A stretch of 20,389 nt of DNA from Proteobacteria bacterium UBA964 (lineage in GTDB: Bacteria; Pseudomonadota; Gammaproteobacteria; Steroidobacterales; Steroidobacteraceae), in contig DBCG01000087.1 in NCBI GenBank assembly GCA_002292945.1, forward strand, positions 409 to 20,797. Reading direction: 5' to 3'. A program made the position numbers and the translations under genes. Shown one piece after another: positions 1-6,676 of the stretch. How positions within the stretch are numbered: the stretch's first letter is position 1; each line of letters begins with the position of its first letter. The notes beneath the pieces are model-generated. The model saw nothing but the letters and a program-made list of their open reading frames with translations, was not told the DNA's origin and did not search any database.

Positions 1-228
1 CATCATGGCGGTCATCATGTCGGCGAGGGCGATCTTCCAAGCGCCGCCATGTCCGCCGGCGTGACCATCATCGATGATCTTCTTGATGATGATCGGCTGC
101 AGCGGAGGCGGTGCAGGCGTCGACGCAGCAGCCTCCGCTTGTGGCGACGGCGTCGGCTCGGCTTCCGTCGCTGCGGCGAGCGGATCATCCGCTGCGCTCA
201 CGGCAGTGTCTTTGTCGTCGGTTGACAC
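1..228 (-). CDS. motB: MotB, flagellar stator protein (N-terminal 76 residues; runs off left edge)
   Basis: Partial gene; only the first 76 codons are in the window. MotB forms the stator with MotA; its N-terminal helix crosses the inner membrane and carries the ion-binding aspartate. The visible end reads HGGAWKIALADMMTAMM, which matches the start of the MotB plug/transmembrane segment; Asp70 corresponds to Asp32 of Escherichia coli MotB. The start is a GTG one base after the motA stop codon; no ATG lies upstream in frame before the conserved block, and a second GTG at codon 10 is an alternative. Compared with the E. coli protein there are about 38 extra residues at the N-terminus, rich in Ala, Pro, Asp and Glu, ahead of the conserved Pro-Ile-Ile-Ile-Lys-Lys. 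The peptidoglycan-binding OmpA domain lies outside the window. Co-transcription with motA is almost certain. Confidence 0.9.
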   Translation of the reverse strand, partial: MSTDDKDTAVSAADDPLAAATEAEPTPSPQAEAAASTPAPPPLQPIIIKKIIDDGHAGGHGGAWKIALADMMTAMM

Positions 229-229
229 G

Positions 230-1093
230 TCACTTGCCTCGGAGACCGTCGAAGACCTCGGCAAAAGTCGGTGCGGAATGATGATCGATGGCAGCGCGGG
301 CGGACTCGATGATCAACGGCACAGGGTCGCCACGGACATGCCCGATCAAGGTGAACTTCGCCACCGCATAGATCTGGCCTTCCTCGTCGATGATCTGCGC
401 GAGGCGGGCAGCCAAGGGACCGACGATCCCGTACGCCATGAACACCCCGAGGAATGTGCCGACCAGGGCGCTGCCGATCAGCGCACCCAAGATGGCGGGC
501 GGCTGGTCGATCGCCGCCATCGTCTTCACGACGCCGAGGACGCACGCCACGATCCCGAGCGCAGGCAATGCACCCTCGAGGTTGGCGAGCGCGGTCGCCG
601 GCTTCAGGGCAGAGTGATGATGCGTCTTGATGGCGACCGTCAGGTTGTCTGCGACCGTCTCAGGGTTGGGCGGTTGGTTCGATGTCACCAACAAGCGGAT
701 GGTGTCGCAGATCATCCCGATCAGCGCGTGATCTTTCAGCAACTTCGGATATTCACCGAAGATGGAGCTCGATTCCGGATTCTCGATATGCGGCTCCAGC
801 GCCACCGCTCCCTCTGCTTTCAGCAACTTGAACAGCTTCGTGATGAGCGTGATCGTGTCCTGGAATTCCTGCTTGTGATAAGCGGGGCCGCTCATGCACT
901 TGCCGATGCCTGCACCGACCCCCTTCAGGATCGCCATGCTGTTACCGATGATCATGGCGCCGATCCCGGCGCCGAGGATGATCCCCATCTCGGTCGGTGC
1001 AGCCTCGATGATCGGAGCCATGGGACCGTGGTGCAGGATGTAGAACCCGAAGACACAGCCGAACAGCACGACGAGACCGATTATGACGAACAT
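230..1093 (-). CDS. motA: MotA, flagellar motor stator protein
   Basis: MotA is the four-helix inner-membrane stator subunit that couples ion flow to torque on FliG. The 287-residue product has the length of E. coli MotA (295) and belongs to that family rather than the PomA/MotC branch. Visible landmarks are the N-terminal helix (residues 1-20), the cytoplasmic loop with LEPHIENPESS (about 99-110), where Lys92 and Glu100 sit about where E. coli has Arg90 and Glu98, and two helices with the conserved prolines PALGIVACVLG (Pro177) and GTFLGVFMAYGIVGPLA (Pro226). The ATG is preceded by GGAG about nine bases upstream. It follows fliA by 36 bp and motB follows one base after its stop, so fliA-motA-motB probably share a transcript. 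A possible sigma-28 -10 element lies inside the fliA 3' end. The E. coli-type sequence suggests proton use, but this was not tested. Confidence 0.96.
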   Translation of the reverse strand: MFVIIGLVVLFGCVFGFYILHHGPMAPIIEAAPTEMGIILGAGIGAMIIGNSMAILKGVGAGIGKCMSGPAYHKQEFQDTITLITKLFKLLKAEGAVALEPHIENPESSSIFGEYPKLLKDHALIGMICDTIRLLVTSNQPPNPETVADNLTVAIKTHHHSALKPATALANLEGALPALGIVACVLGVVKTMAAIDQPPAILGALIGSALVGTFLGVFMAYGIVGPLAARLAQIIDEEGQIYAVAKFTLIGHVRGDPVPLIIESARAAIDHHSAPTFAEVFDGLRGK

Positions 1094-1129
1094 CTTTGAT
1101 TCTCCGGTGGGACTCGCCCTGACCTTTGA

Positions 1130-1897
1130 TTATGTTTCAGACCGACGATCGATCCGCAGCGTTCTAGGGGATTTATCGCCTTTCAAAGTAGTGTCTTCTT
1201 CGATCAGCGATCTCAACTTCTTGGCGATGGCGGTCAGCATCTGGCTGATACGCGACTCGCTGACCTCGAGCACCGCACCGATCTCTCGGAGCGTGAGTTC
1301 CCGATCGTAGTAGAGCGCGACGACGATCCTCTCGCGCTCCGACAAGTTCGCTATGCCCTGCTTCAATGCAGCGTGGATGCTTCTTTCATCAGCGACCTGC
1401 TCGGGCGTCGGTTCCTCGCTCGCGAAATTGATCTCCTCGAGCGTCACCGAACCGGCCAGCCCTTGGTTACGGCCGCGCAGCTCGTGATAGCGCCCGACGT
1501 CGATGCCGAGTTCATCGGCTATCTGTCGGTGTGTGGCAGCGACACCGTTCGTGTTCGCAAGGCGGGTGGCGGCAGCACGCGCCTCGACAGCCACTTTGAC
1601 CGTGCTCCGCGGTGCCCACGCAGCACGGCGTATCTCATCGAGCATCGCCCCGCGCACCCGCAGTTTGGCGAAGGTCTCGAAATCGTTGCCTCGTTCGGGA
1701 TCGAAGGCCGCGATGGCTTCCATCAATCCCACGAGTCCGGCTTGGACGAGATCGGAATGCTCGATCGCGGCGGGCAAGCGTCCACGGAAATGCGCAGCGA
1801 CCCGCTTGACGAGCTTGAAGTGCGCAGCGAACTCGGCGGCCGGCGGCGGCGCGGTCGATCCTGCTACATCAGCATACGCGTCGCCCAGCCGTTTCAT
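1130..1897 (-). CDS. fliA: FliA, sigma-28 for late flagellar genes
   Basis: This is the flagellar RNA polymerase sigma factor (255 residues; E. coli FliA has 239). Region 2 reads HSDLVQAGLVGLMEAIAAFDPERG at about 47-70, followed by the FliA-typical RVRGAMLDEIRR (80-91) and a WAPRS turn. Region 3 is around 105-140. Region 4 has the helix-turn-helix ELTLREIGAVLEVSESRISQM (about 200-220). Such factors recognise TAAA-N15-GCCGATAA promoters of late genes and are held by the anti-sigma FlgM, which is not in this window. The ATG overlaps the flhG stop as ATGA, so translation is probably coupled to flhG. In Pseudomonas chemotaxis genes follow fliA; here motA follows directly. Nothing is truncated or frameshifted. 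Confidence 0.97.
   Translation of the reverse strand: MKRLGDAYADVAGSTAPPPAAEFAAHFKLVKRVAAHFRGRLPAAIEHSDLVQAGLVGLMEAIAAFDPERGNDFETFAKLRVRGAMLDEIRRAAWAPRSTVKVAVEARAAATRLANTNGVAATHRQIADELGIDVGRYHELRGRNQGLAGSVTLEEINFASEEPTPEQVADERSIHAALKQGIANLSERERIVVALYYDRELTLREIGAVLEVSESRISQMLTAIAKKLRSLIEEDTTLKGDKSPRTLRIDRRSET
1173..1205 (-). promoter_or_regulatory. Possible sigma-28 promoter for motAB (weak)
   Basis: Inside the fliA 3' coding end the minus strand reads GGCGATAA (1180 to 1173), one mismatch from the sigma-28 -10 element GCCGATAA. At the expected 15-base spacing upstream only AGAA is found where TAAA is expected, so the -35 element is poor. A start here would give an untranslated leader of about 70 bases before motA. 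In other bacteria motAB are commonly sigma-28 dependent, which makes the position plausible, but the match alone is not convincing. Confidence 0.22.
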
Positions 1898-2721
1898 GTC
1901 GCGTCCGTCCGCTCAGCCGGACCCAACCGGTCTACGAGGAAACGCGGCCCTGAACTGCCGGCGCGGGAGGTCTCCAGACGGGCCGCGATCTGACGGATCG
2001 CGATTGCCGCGGCGCTATGCGGCGCTGCCGTCAACAACGTCTCACGGCGACGCGTCGCCGTGACCGTCGCGTTCTCATGAGGCACTACACCGGCCAGCGT
2101 CAACGGCAAACCGAGGAACTGTGTAGCGACCTGCGACAGACGATGGTAGACCGCCTCGCCACGCTTCACGTCCGCCGCATCATTGACGACGATGTCGATG
2201 TTCCGGCTGCCGAAGTCCTGGTGCATCACCTTGATCAATCCGTATGCATCTGCGAGCGACGCCGGCTCATCGCGCACCACGACGACGATGCTATCGGCCA
2301 ACCGTGCAAGCGTCGTGACCTGGGTGCCGATGCCTGCGCCGGTATCGATCAGCATGTAATCCGGCGCGGGCGTCAGTCCGTCGATGGCCTGGATGACCTG
2401 GGTCATCTCCGAGGTCGTGAGCTCAGCCATCCCGCGGTTGCCGGAGGCACCCGGGAGCACCTTCACGCCGGACGGTCCGTCGAGCAGCGTCTGGCCGATC
2501 GTGCAACGACCGGCGAGCGCATCCGAAAGATCGAGCTTCGGCTGCATCCCCAACAGCACATGGACGTTGGCGAGCCCGAGATCGCCGTCGAACAGCAGCA
2601 CCGAACGACCGCTCATCGCAAGCGCTGCAGCGACGTTCAAGCTCAGGAACGTCTTTCCAACGCCTCCCTTGCCGCTGGAGAACGCGATCAGGCGGGTCGG
2701 CGGTGCGGAGGCGACGCTCAT
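1894..2721 (-). CDS. flhG: FlhG (FleN), MinD-like ATPase controlling flagellar number
   Basis: This is a MinD/ParA-family ATPase of 275 residues. With FlhF it sets flagellar number and, in Pseudomonas and Vibrio, restrains the sigma-54 activator FleQ/FlrA. The deviant Walker A SSGKGGVGKT lies at 15-24 with signature Lys18 and Lys23. DGDLGLANVHVLLG (45-58) is the typical FlhG segment after switch I, the switch II stretch is LIDTGAGIG (124-132), and the base-contact Asn is in IVVND (177-181). The first 12 residues before the Walker A strand lack the DQAxxLR helix that in some FlhG proteins stimulates the FlhF GTPase. A basic, amphipathic C-terminal part is compatible with membrane contact. The gene starts within the flhF stop (ATGA) and ends within the fliA start (ATGA). 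A 22-bp perfect palindrome lies in its 3' third. Confidence 0.95.
   Translation of the reverse strand: MSVASAPPTRLIAFSSGKGGVGKTFLSLNVAAALAMSGRSVLLFDGDLGLANVHVLLGMQPKLDLSDALAGRCTIGQTLLDGPSGVKVLPGASGNRGMAELTTSEMTQVIQAIDGLTPAPDYMLIDTGAGIGTQVTTLARLADSIVVVVRDEPASLADAYGLIKVMHQDFGSRNIDIVVNDAADVKRGEAVYHRLSQVATQFLGLPLTLAGVVPHENATVTATRRRETLLTAAPHSAAAIAIRQIAARLETSRAGSSGPRFLVDRLGPAERTDAT
2042..2063. repeat. 22-bp perfect palindrome inside flhG
   Basis: TCACGGCGACG is followed immediately by its exact reverse complement CGTCGCCGTGA, with no spacer. The site encodes the Val-Thr-Ala-Thr-Arg-Arg-Arg stretch near residues 220-226 of FlhG. It may be an accident of GC-rich coding sequence, or a protein-binding or folding site. 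Function unknown. Confidence 0.6.
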
Positions 2722-3812
2722 TCAACACCCGACGTCGGCACATTCAAGGCCAGTTCGAAAGCGTTACGCAACGGCTGGTGGACCGCCGACATCACCGCAC
2801 GCATCAAGGGACGGGTGACATCATCCGAGTCAGACAGTCCCGCAAGGGGCAGCCCGCGCTCGGCCATCGCAGCCAACAGACCGATCGGTACTTCGGTGGA
2901 CGACCAATGCGTGAGGATGACACCCGCGACCGATCCGATATCGTCGAACCAACGCAACGCAGCATTGCGGTTGCTGTAGGCGGGGATGCACAAGTACAGG
3001 TCGTGCTCCGACAGCCCTGCTGGCATCGGCGGCACCCCATCCCGCAGATCTCCACCGGCGTCTATCACGAGAGATCCCGGCGCGACGACACCCCAGTTCG
3101 ATTCGATCTTCGCAGCATCGGCCATCGCGAAGAACCTGTCCCGTGCACCGATGCGAGTATCGCGTGCAGCGCTGACCACAGGCGGCACGCCACCCGTCGA
3201 AGCGATCAACAATGCCGTCTGCATCGCAACCGTCGTCTTGCCGACCGCCGCCGGACCGACCAGCACCGCTGGGCGTGCGCCGAGCCTGGCGCCTGCAGCG
3301 TCCGGCGAAAGGTCTGCGAGCAGACGGGTGGCCATGGACGACGCATCGACACCGGCGTCGATCAAGCGGCCTGAATAAGCTGCGGAGACCCCTTGCTCGA
3401 GGAGCGCCATCCTCTGGTCGGCGCCGCGAGGGATGACGCCGCCCGTCGCGAGCAGTCTCTCGAGCGCCAGGAACTCCTTGCGTATCAGGCCGACCAGCGA
3501 AGCGCCATCCGCACCGCTTTCAGCGGGCTTCGCTTCGGGTCGGGAAGACGTCGGCTCACGTTGGCGGTCCGCCCGTGCGCTGACGGGACGCTGCTGCATC
3601 TGCTCTTGCAGCGCAGACACGAATCCCGTGTCCGCCGCGGTATCGACCGAGGCATTCTCATCGTCGCGGTCCGTCGCATCCGTGCACAACAGCAGTTCAT
3701 GGACATTTCCGACGCGGCTGGAGGAGATCAGCAGGACATCCGGACCATACAGCTTGCGCGAACGCTCGCTGGCCTCACTGAATGTCCCTGCAACCACCCG
3801 TTCGATACGCAT
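2718..3812 (-). CDS. flhF: FlhF-like SRP-family protein with degenerate GTPase motifs
   Basis: FlhF is the SRP-type GTPase that recruits early flagellar parts to the cell pole. The 364-residue product begins with the FlhF-typical MRIERVVAGTFSEA and a KLYGPDVLLIS segment (20-30). A variable B-domain (about 45-105) and a helical N-domain (about 105-175) follow. In the G-domain a P-loop GPAAVGKTT is clear (186-194) and DTRIGARDRF (218-227) resembles the DTYRIGA block. The DTAG motif is replaced by DAGGD (251-255), and TKLDE by THWSS (301-305), so the guanine-specificity Lys-Asp pair is missing. Guanine specificity and hydrolysis are therefore doubtful. Position between flhA (12-bp gap) and flhG (ATGA overlap) supports the FlhF identity. 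No frameshift is visible, so this looks like divergence rather than decay. Confidence 0.9.
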   Translation of the reverse strand: MRIERVVAGTFSEASERSRKLYGPDVLLISSSRVGNVHELLLCTDATDRDDENASVDTAADTGFVSALQEQMQQRPVSARADRQREPTSSRPEAKPAESGADGASLVGLIRKEFLALERLLATGGVIPRGADQRMALLEQGVSAAYSGRLIDAGVDASSMATRLLADLSPDAAGARLGARPAVLVGPAAVGKTTVAMQTALLIASTGGVPPVVSAARDTRIGARDRFFAMADAAKIESNWGVVAPGSLVIDAGGDLRDGVPPMPAGLSEHDLYLCIPAYSNRNAALRWFDDIGSVAGVILTHWSSTEVPIGLLAAMAERGLPLAGLSDSDDVTRPLMRAVMSAVHQPLRNAFELALNVPTSGVE

Positions 3813-3824
3813 GAGATCTCTCCG

Positions 3825-5936
3825 TTATGCTGCTGCGCTTTGACGCGCCTGCACTGTGATGCTGGTGGTGACCCGCAGGTTCGTGTCTTCCGGGAGCTCC
3901 GAATAGGAGAGGACGGACAGACCCGGGATGCGCGGCCGAAGGATCCGCGACAACCACGGCCGCAAGGTCGGCGAGGTGACGAGGATCGCTGGCCGATCCG
4001 AGTTCATCTCATCCTGTGCCGCCCTTCCCACCGAACGGAGCAAGCCCTCGGCGAGCTCGGGCTCGACCGGGATGTTGCCGCCTTGACCACGACGCACGGT
4101 GGCATGGAGCACCTGCTCGAGTTCCGGGTTCAGCGTCATCACCGCCAGCTCATCACCGTGCAGCGCGTACTGCTGGATGATCATCCTGCCGAGGGCGATA
4201 CGAGCGACACCGGTCAACTCGTCGATGTCCTGCACTTTCTCTGCCACCGGCGCGATCGCAAGCAGCACACCGCGCAGATCGCGTATCGAGACGCTCTCGG
4301 CGAGAAGGTTCTGCAGGACCTGCGTCAGGACGCTGACCGAGAGCTTCTTCGGGATCAGCTCTTCGACCAGTTTCGGCGCGGATGCAGCCAGCTTGTCGAT
4401 CAGTTGCTGGGTCTCATCGTGACCGAGCAACAGGTTGCAGTTCTCTTGGAGGATCTTGTTGAGATGCGTCGCGATGGTCGTGCTCGCATCGACGACCGTG
4501 TATCCAAGGGATCTCGCGAAGTCACGCTGAGCGGGATCGATCCACACCGCGGCGAGCCCGAAAGTCGGATCCTTCGTGCGCAAACCCTGCAGTTCGCCGT
4601 GCACCACACCGGAGTGGATCGCGAGCTCACGCGTCGGCTTCACTTCGCCGCGGCCGATCACCACCCCGTTCACCATGATCTGGTAGGCCTCGGGACGCAG
4701 GTCGAGGTTGTCCCGGATGTGCACCTGGGGGATCAGGAATCCGAGCTCATAGGTCAGTTTCTTGCGGATCCCGCGGATACGGGTGACCAGCGAACCGCCT
4801 TGCTGTGCATCGATCAAGGCGACGAGGGCATACCCCACCTCGAGACCGATCGAATCGGCCTGCTGCACATCGGACCACGACAACTCGCGCGGTGCAGCCG
4901 GCGCCGCCTCCGAGCTGACCTCCGCCTCGCGTTTCATCTTACGGCTTCGGCCGAGCATCCACGCCGCGGCGGCGGTGAGGGCGCCCAAGGAGAGGAACGC
5001 GACATGCGGCATACCGGGGATGACGCCGAGCAACGCCAAGATGCATGCCGTGAGCCACCAGGCTTCGACATTGTTGAACTGGTCGGAGGTCTGCTCGTGC
5101 AGCGACGCCTCACCGGAGACCCGGGTGACGATGATCGCGGTGGCGATGGACAACAGCAAAGCCGGGACCTGCGCGACGAGGCCATCGCCCACGGCGAGCG
5201 TCGTGTACCGCTCCATCGCGGTGCCGATGTCCATATCGTGCTGGAGTGCCCCGACGAGCACACCGCCGAAGATGTTGATGAAGAGGATCAGGATGCCGGC
5301 GACGGCGTCACCGCGTACGAACTTGCTCGCACCATCCATCGAACCGTAGAAGTCGGCTTCCGTCGTTATCTCCCGTCGACGGGCGCGGGCCTGCTCCTGG
5401 TTGATCAGCCCGGCTGCGAGATCGGCATCGACGGCCATCTGCTTGCCCGGCATGGCGTCGAGGGTGAAGCGCGCGGTGACCTCCGAGACTCGACCTGCGC
5501 CCTTGGTGACCACGATGAAGTTGATGATCACGAGGATCGCGAACACCACGAGGCCGACGATGTAGTCGCCACCCACGAGCACCGATCCGAAGGCCTCGAT
5601 CACGTGACCGGCTGCGTCCGTCCCCTCGTGTCCTGCGCTGAGCACCACCCGTGTCGAGGCGACGTTGAGCGCAAGCCGCAGCAAGGTCGCGAACAGCAGT
5701 ACCGTGGGGAAGACCGAGAACGAGAACGGTCGCGCTGCGGCGATCGCGAGGAACAGGATCACGAGCGACAGCGCGATGTTGAAGGTGAAGAACAGGTCCA
5801 AGAGCAACGGCGGGACCGGCAGCAACAGCATGCCCAGCAACAACAGGAACCCGAACGGGATGGCGATCGCCTGCAGCGGCAAAGTCTTGCCGAGTTGACG
5901 GATGTTCGACATCAAACCGAGAGAGGCAGTGGACAT
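3825..5936 (-). CDS. flhA: FlhA, flagellar type III export gate protein
   Basis: FlhA is the nonameric export-gate component that binds chaperone-substrate complexes and helps couple ion flow to export. The 703-residue length is normal (about 690-700). The membrane part (about 20-325) contains about eight hydrophobic helices. Between them lies the FHIPEP-family loop VTKGAGRVSEVTARFTLD (143-160) followed by AMPGKQMAVDADLAAG, and then DFYGSMDGASKFVRGD (195-210), all strongly conserved. The cytoplasmic domain covers about 345-703 and includes the conserved LVEELIPKKLS and QNLLAESVSIRDL stretches. The ATG at 5936 has no good Shine-Dalgarno; codon 9 is another Met. A sigma-54 promoter lies 70-100 bp upstream. 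The gene is divergent from flgP, and flhF follows after 12 bp. Confidence 0.98.
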   Translation of the reverse strand: MSTASLGLMSNIRQLGKTLPLQAIAIPFGFLLLLGMLLLPVPPLLLDLFFTFNIALSLVILFLAIAAARPFSFSVFPTVLLFATLLRLALNVASTRVVLSAGHEGTDAAGHVIEAFGSVLVGGDYIVGLVVFAILVIINFIVVTKGAGRVSEVTARFTLDAMPGKQMAVDADLAAGLINQEQARARRREITTEADFYGSMDGASKFVRGDAVAGILILFINIFGGVLVGALQHDMDIGTAMERYTTLAVGDGLVAQVPALLLSIATAIIVTRVSGEASLHEQTSDQFNNVEAWWLTACILALLGVIPGMPHVAFLSLGALTAAAAWMLGRSRKMKREAEVSSEAAPAAPRELSWSDVQQADSIGLEVGYALVALIDAQQGGSLVTRIRGIRKKLTYELGFLIPQVHIRDNLDLRPEAYQIMVNGVVIGRGEVKPTRELAIHSGVVHGELQGLRTKDPTFGLAAVWIDPAQRDFARSLGYTVVDASTTIATHLNKILQENCNLLLGHDETQQLIDKLAASAPKLVEELIPKKLSVSVLTQVLQNLLAESVSIRDLRGVLLAIAPVAEKVQDIDELTGVARIALGRMIIQQYALHGDELAVMTLNPELEQVLHATVRRGQGGNIPVEPELAEGLLRSVGRAAQDEMNSDRPAILVTSPTLRPWLSRILRPRIPGLSVLSYSELPEDTNLRVTTSITVQARQSAAA

Positions 5937-6017
5937 CAGTAGTTCATCAAGATCAACGGGTTACAGGTTCCATACGCTATAGAGATGGCGGCAATCCGAT
6001 GCCACCCCCCTGTATTC

Positions 6018-6033
6018 TGCAACCTGCGTGCCA
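6018..6033 (-). promoter_or_regulatory. Sigma-54 promoter of flhA (-24/-12)
   Basis: Read on the minus strand the site is TGGCACGCAGGTTGCA, an exact match to the sigma-54 consensus TGGCACG-N4-TTGCW, with GG and GC twelve bases apart. Transcription would begin near 6007, giving a leader of about 70 bases before the flhA ATG. It lies in the 161-bp divergent region between flhA and flgP, the right place for the flhA-flhF-flhG-fliA operon, which is sigma-54 dependent in Vibrio and Pseudomonas. An enhancer-binding activator of the FleQ/FlrC type would be needed; none is encoded here. Confidence 0.87.
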
Positions 6034-6046
6034 TGCGGAATCCCGG

Positions 6047-6061
6047 CGGCACTCCGAGCGC
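6047..6061 (+). promoter_or_regulatory. Possible sigma-54-like site upstream of flgP (weak)
   Basis: On the plus strand CGGCAC, then TCCGA, then GCGC has GG and GC at the sigma-54 spacing of twelve. The -24 half is good (one mismatch); the -12 half lacks the TT before GC. It would start transcription near 6073, 25 bases before the flgP ATG. In a GC-rich region such a match is not rare. I also saw no convincing sigma-70 or sigma-28 promoter for flgP. Confidence 0.25.
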
Positions 6062-6097
6062 GCTCAAGCCGCAGCCCGACAGGCCGACTGACGGGGC

Positions 6098-6676
6098 ATG
6101 AGTGCTCGTATCGCTCCCGTACTAACCGTGATCAGCGGCTTGCTGCTCGCCGGCTGCAGCTCCGTCTCCGTCATGGACCCGATGGCGCAAGCGCCTCGCG
6201 AGCCTCTGGAAGCGCCCGTTAAAGCGCCCCCCACGGCGCCCCGCGGAGGCCCGCCTTGGATCGTGTCCCGGAGAGCTCAACCTCCTACGAAGGTGACCGT
6301 CCAGCAGCTTCAGCAAGCACCCATGATCCCGTCCCCGGAAACGGTCCCGGTGACGACCGACCTGACGGCTTTCGGCTTTGCATCGATCACCGCGCAATCC
6401 GCCACCGACCCGGCTCAGCGGCGGTTGCAAGCCGCCCGCGCAGCGAAGCTCGACGCGTACCGGAACCTGGCCGAGCAACTCTACGGCGTCCGGTTCGCGA
6501 GCGACTCCGTTGTCATCGACGCCCGTGTCCGCGAGGACCACATCCGCTCGCATGTCGAAGGCGTGATCGCGGGCGCTGAGATCGTGGCCCTGGAACCGCT
6601 GGGCAATGACACCTATCAAGCGACCGTCAAACTCCCCGCAGCACGGGCCGCCTTGCTGCAACGACGGTCGCCGTGA
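6098..6676 (+). CDS. flgP: FlgP-type LPP20-family outer-membrane lipoprotein
   Basis: The 192-residue product starts with a lipoprotein signal peptide: a short basic N-terminus, a hydrophobic core and the lipobox LAGC with Cys20. Ser follows at +2, consistent with outer-membrane sorting. A Pro-rich linker (about 25-90) precedes the LPP20 domain (about 93-188). That domain contains RAAKLDAYRNLAEQLYGVRF (about 110-130), the hallmark of FlgP, and an alternating strand region ending in a YQATVKL-type strand. FlgP of Vibrio and Campylobacter builds rings around the distal flagellar rod or the basal disk in the outer membrane. The gene points away from flhA, overlaps the next gene as GTGA, and is an insertion of opposite polarity in an otherwise minus-strand locus. 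Family assignment is firm; the exact ring role is inferred. Confidence 0.87.
   Translation: MSARIAPVLTVISGLLLAGCSSVSVMDPMAQAPREPLEAPVKAPPTAPRGGPPWIVSRRAQPPTKVTVQQLQQAPMIPSPETVPVTTDLTAFGFASITAQSATDPAQRRLQAARAAKLDAYRNLAEQLYGVRFASDSVVIDARVREDHIRSHVEGVIAGAEIVALEPLGNDTYQATVKLPAARAALLQRRSP

Noticed and set aside
74..1099. A 341-codon plus-strand frame opposite motA and motB
   Set aside because: The product is low-complexity and Arg/Asp-rich, while the minus strand encodes clear MotA and MotB.
2288..2296. GCCGATA on the minus strand inside flhG as a sigma-28 -10 element
   Set aside because: No -35 element at the right distance and no gene start near it.
3393..3812. Possibility that flhF is a pseudogene because its GTPase motifs are degenerate
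   Set aside because: The frame is intact over 364 codons, the N-terminal signature and P-loop are kept, and the flanking overlaps are normal.
4232..4247. Sigma-54-like TGGCAGAGAAAGTGCA on the minus strand within flhA
   Set aside because: The spacing fits, but it is deep inside flhA, about 400 bp from the next gene start, and the -12 half is imperfect.
3393..5942. A very long open frame (849 codons) on the plus strand opposite flhA and flhF
   Set aside because: Its translation is rich in Arg, His, Asp and Gln with no domain-like pattern, as typical of the antisense of a GC-rich gene. flhA on the other strand is unquestionable.
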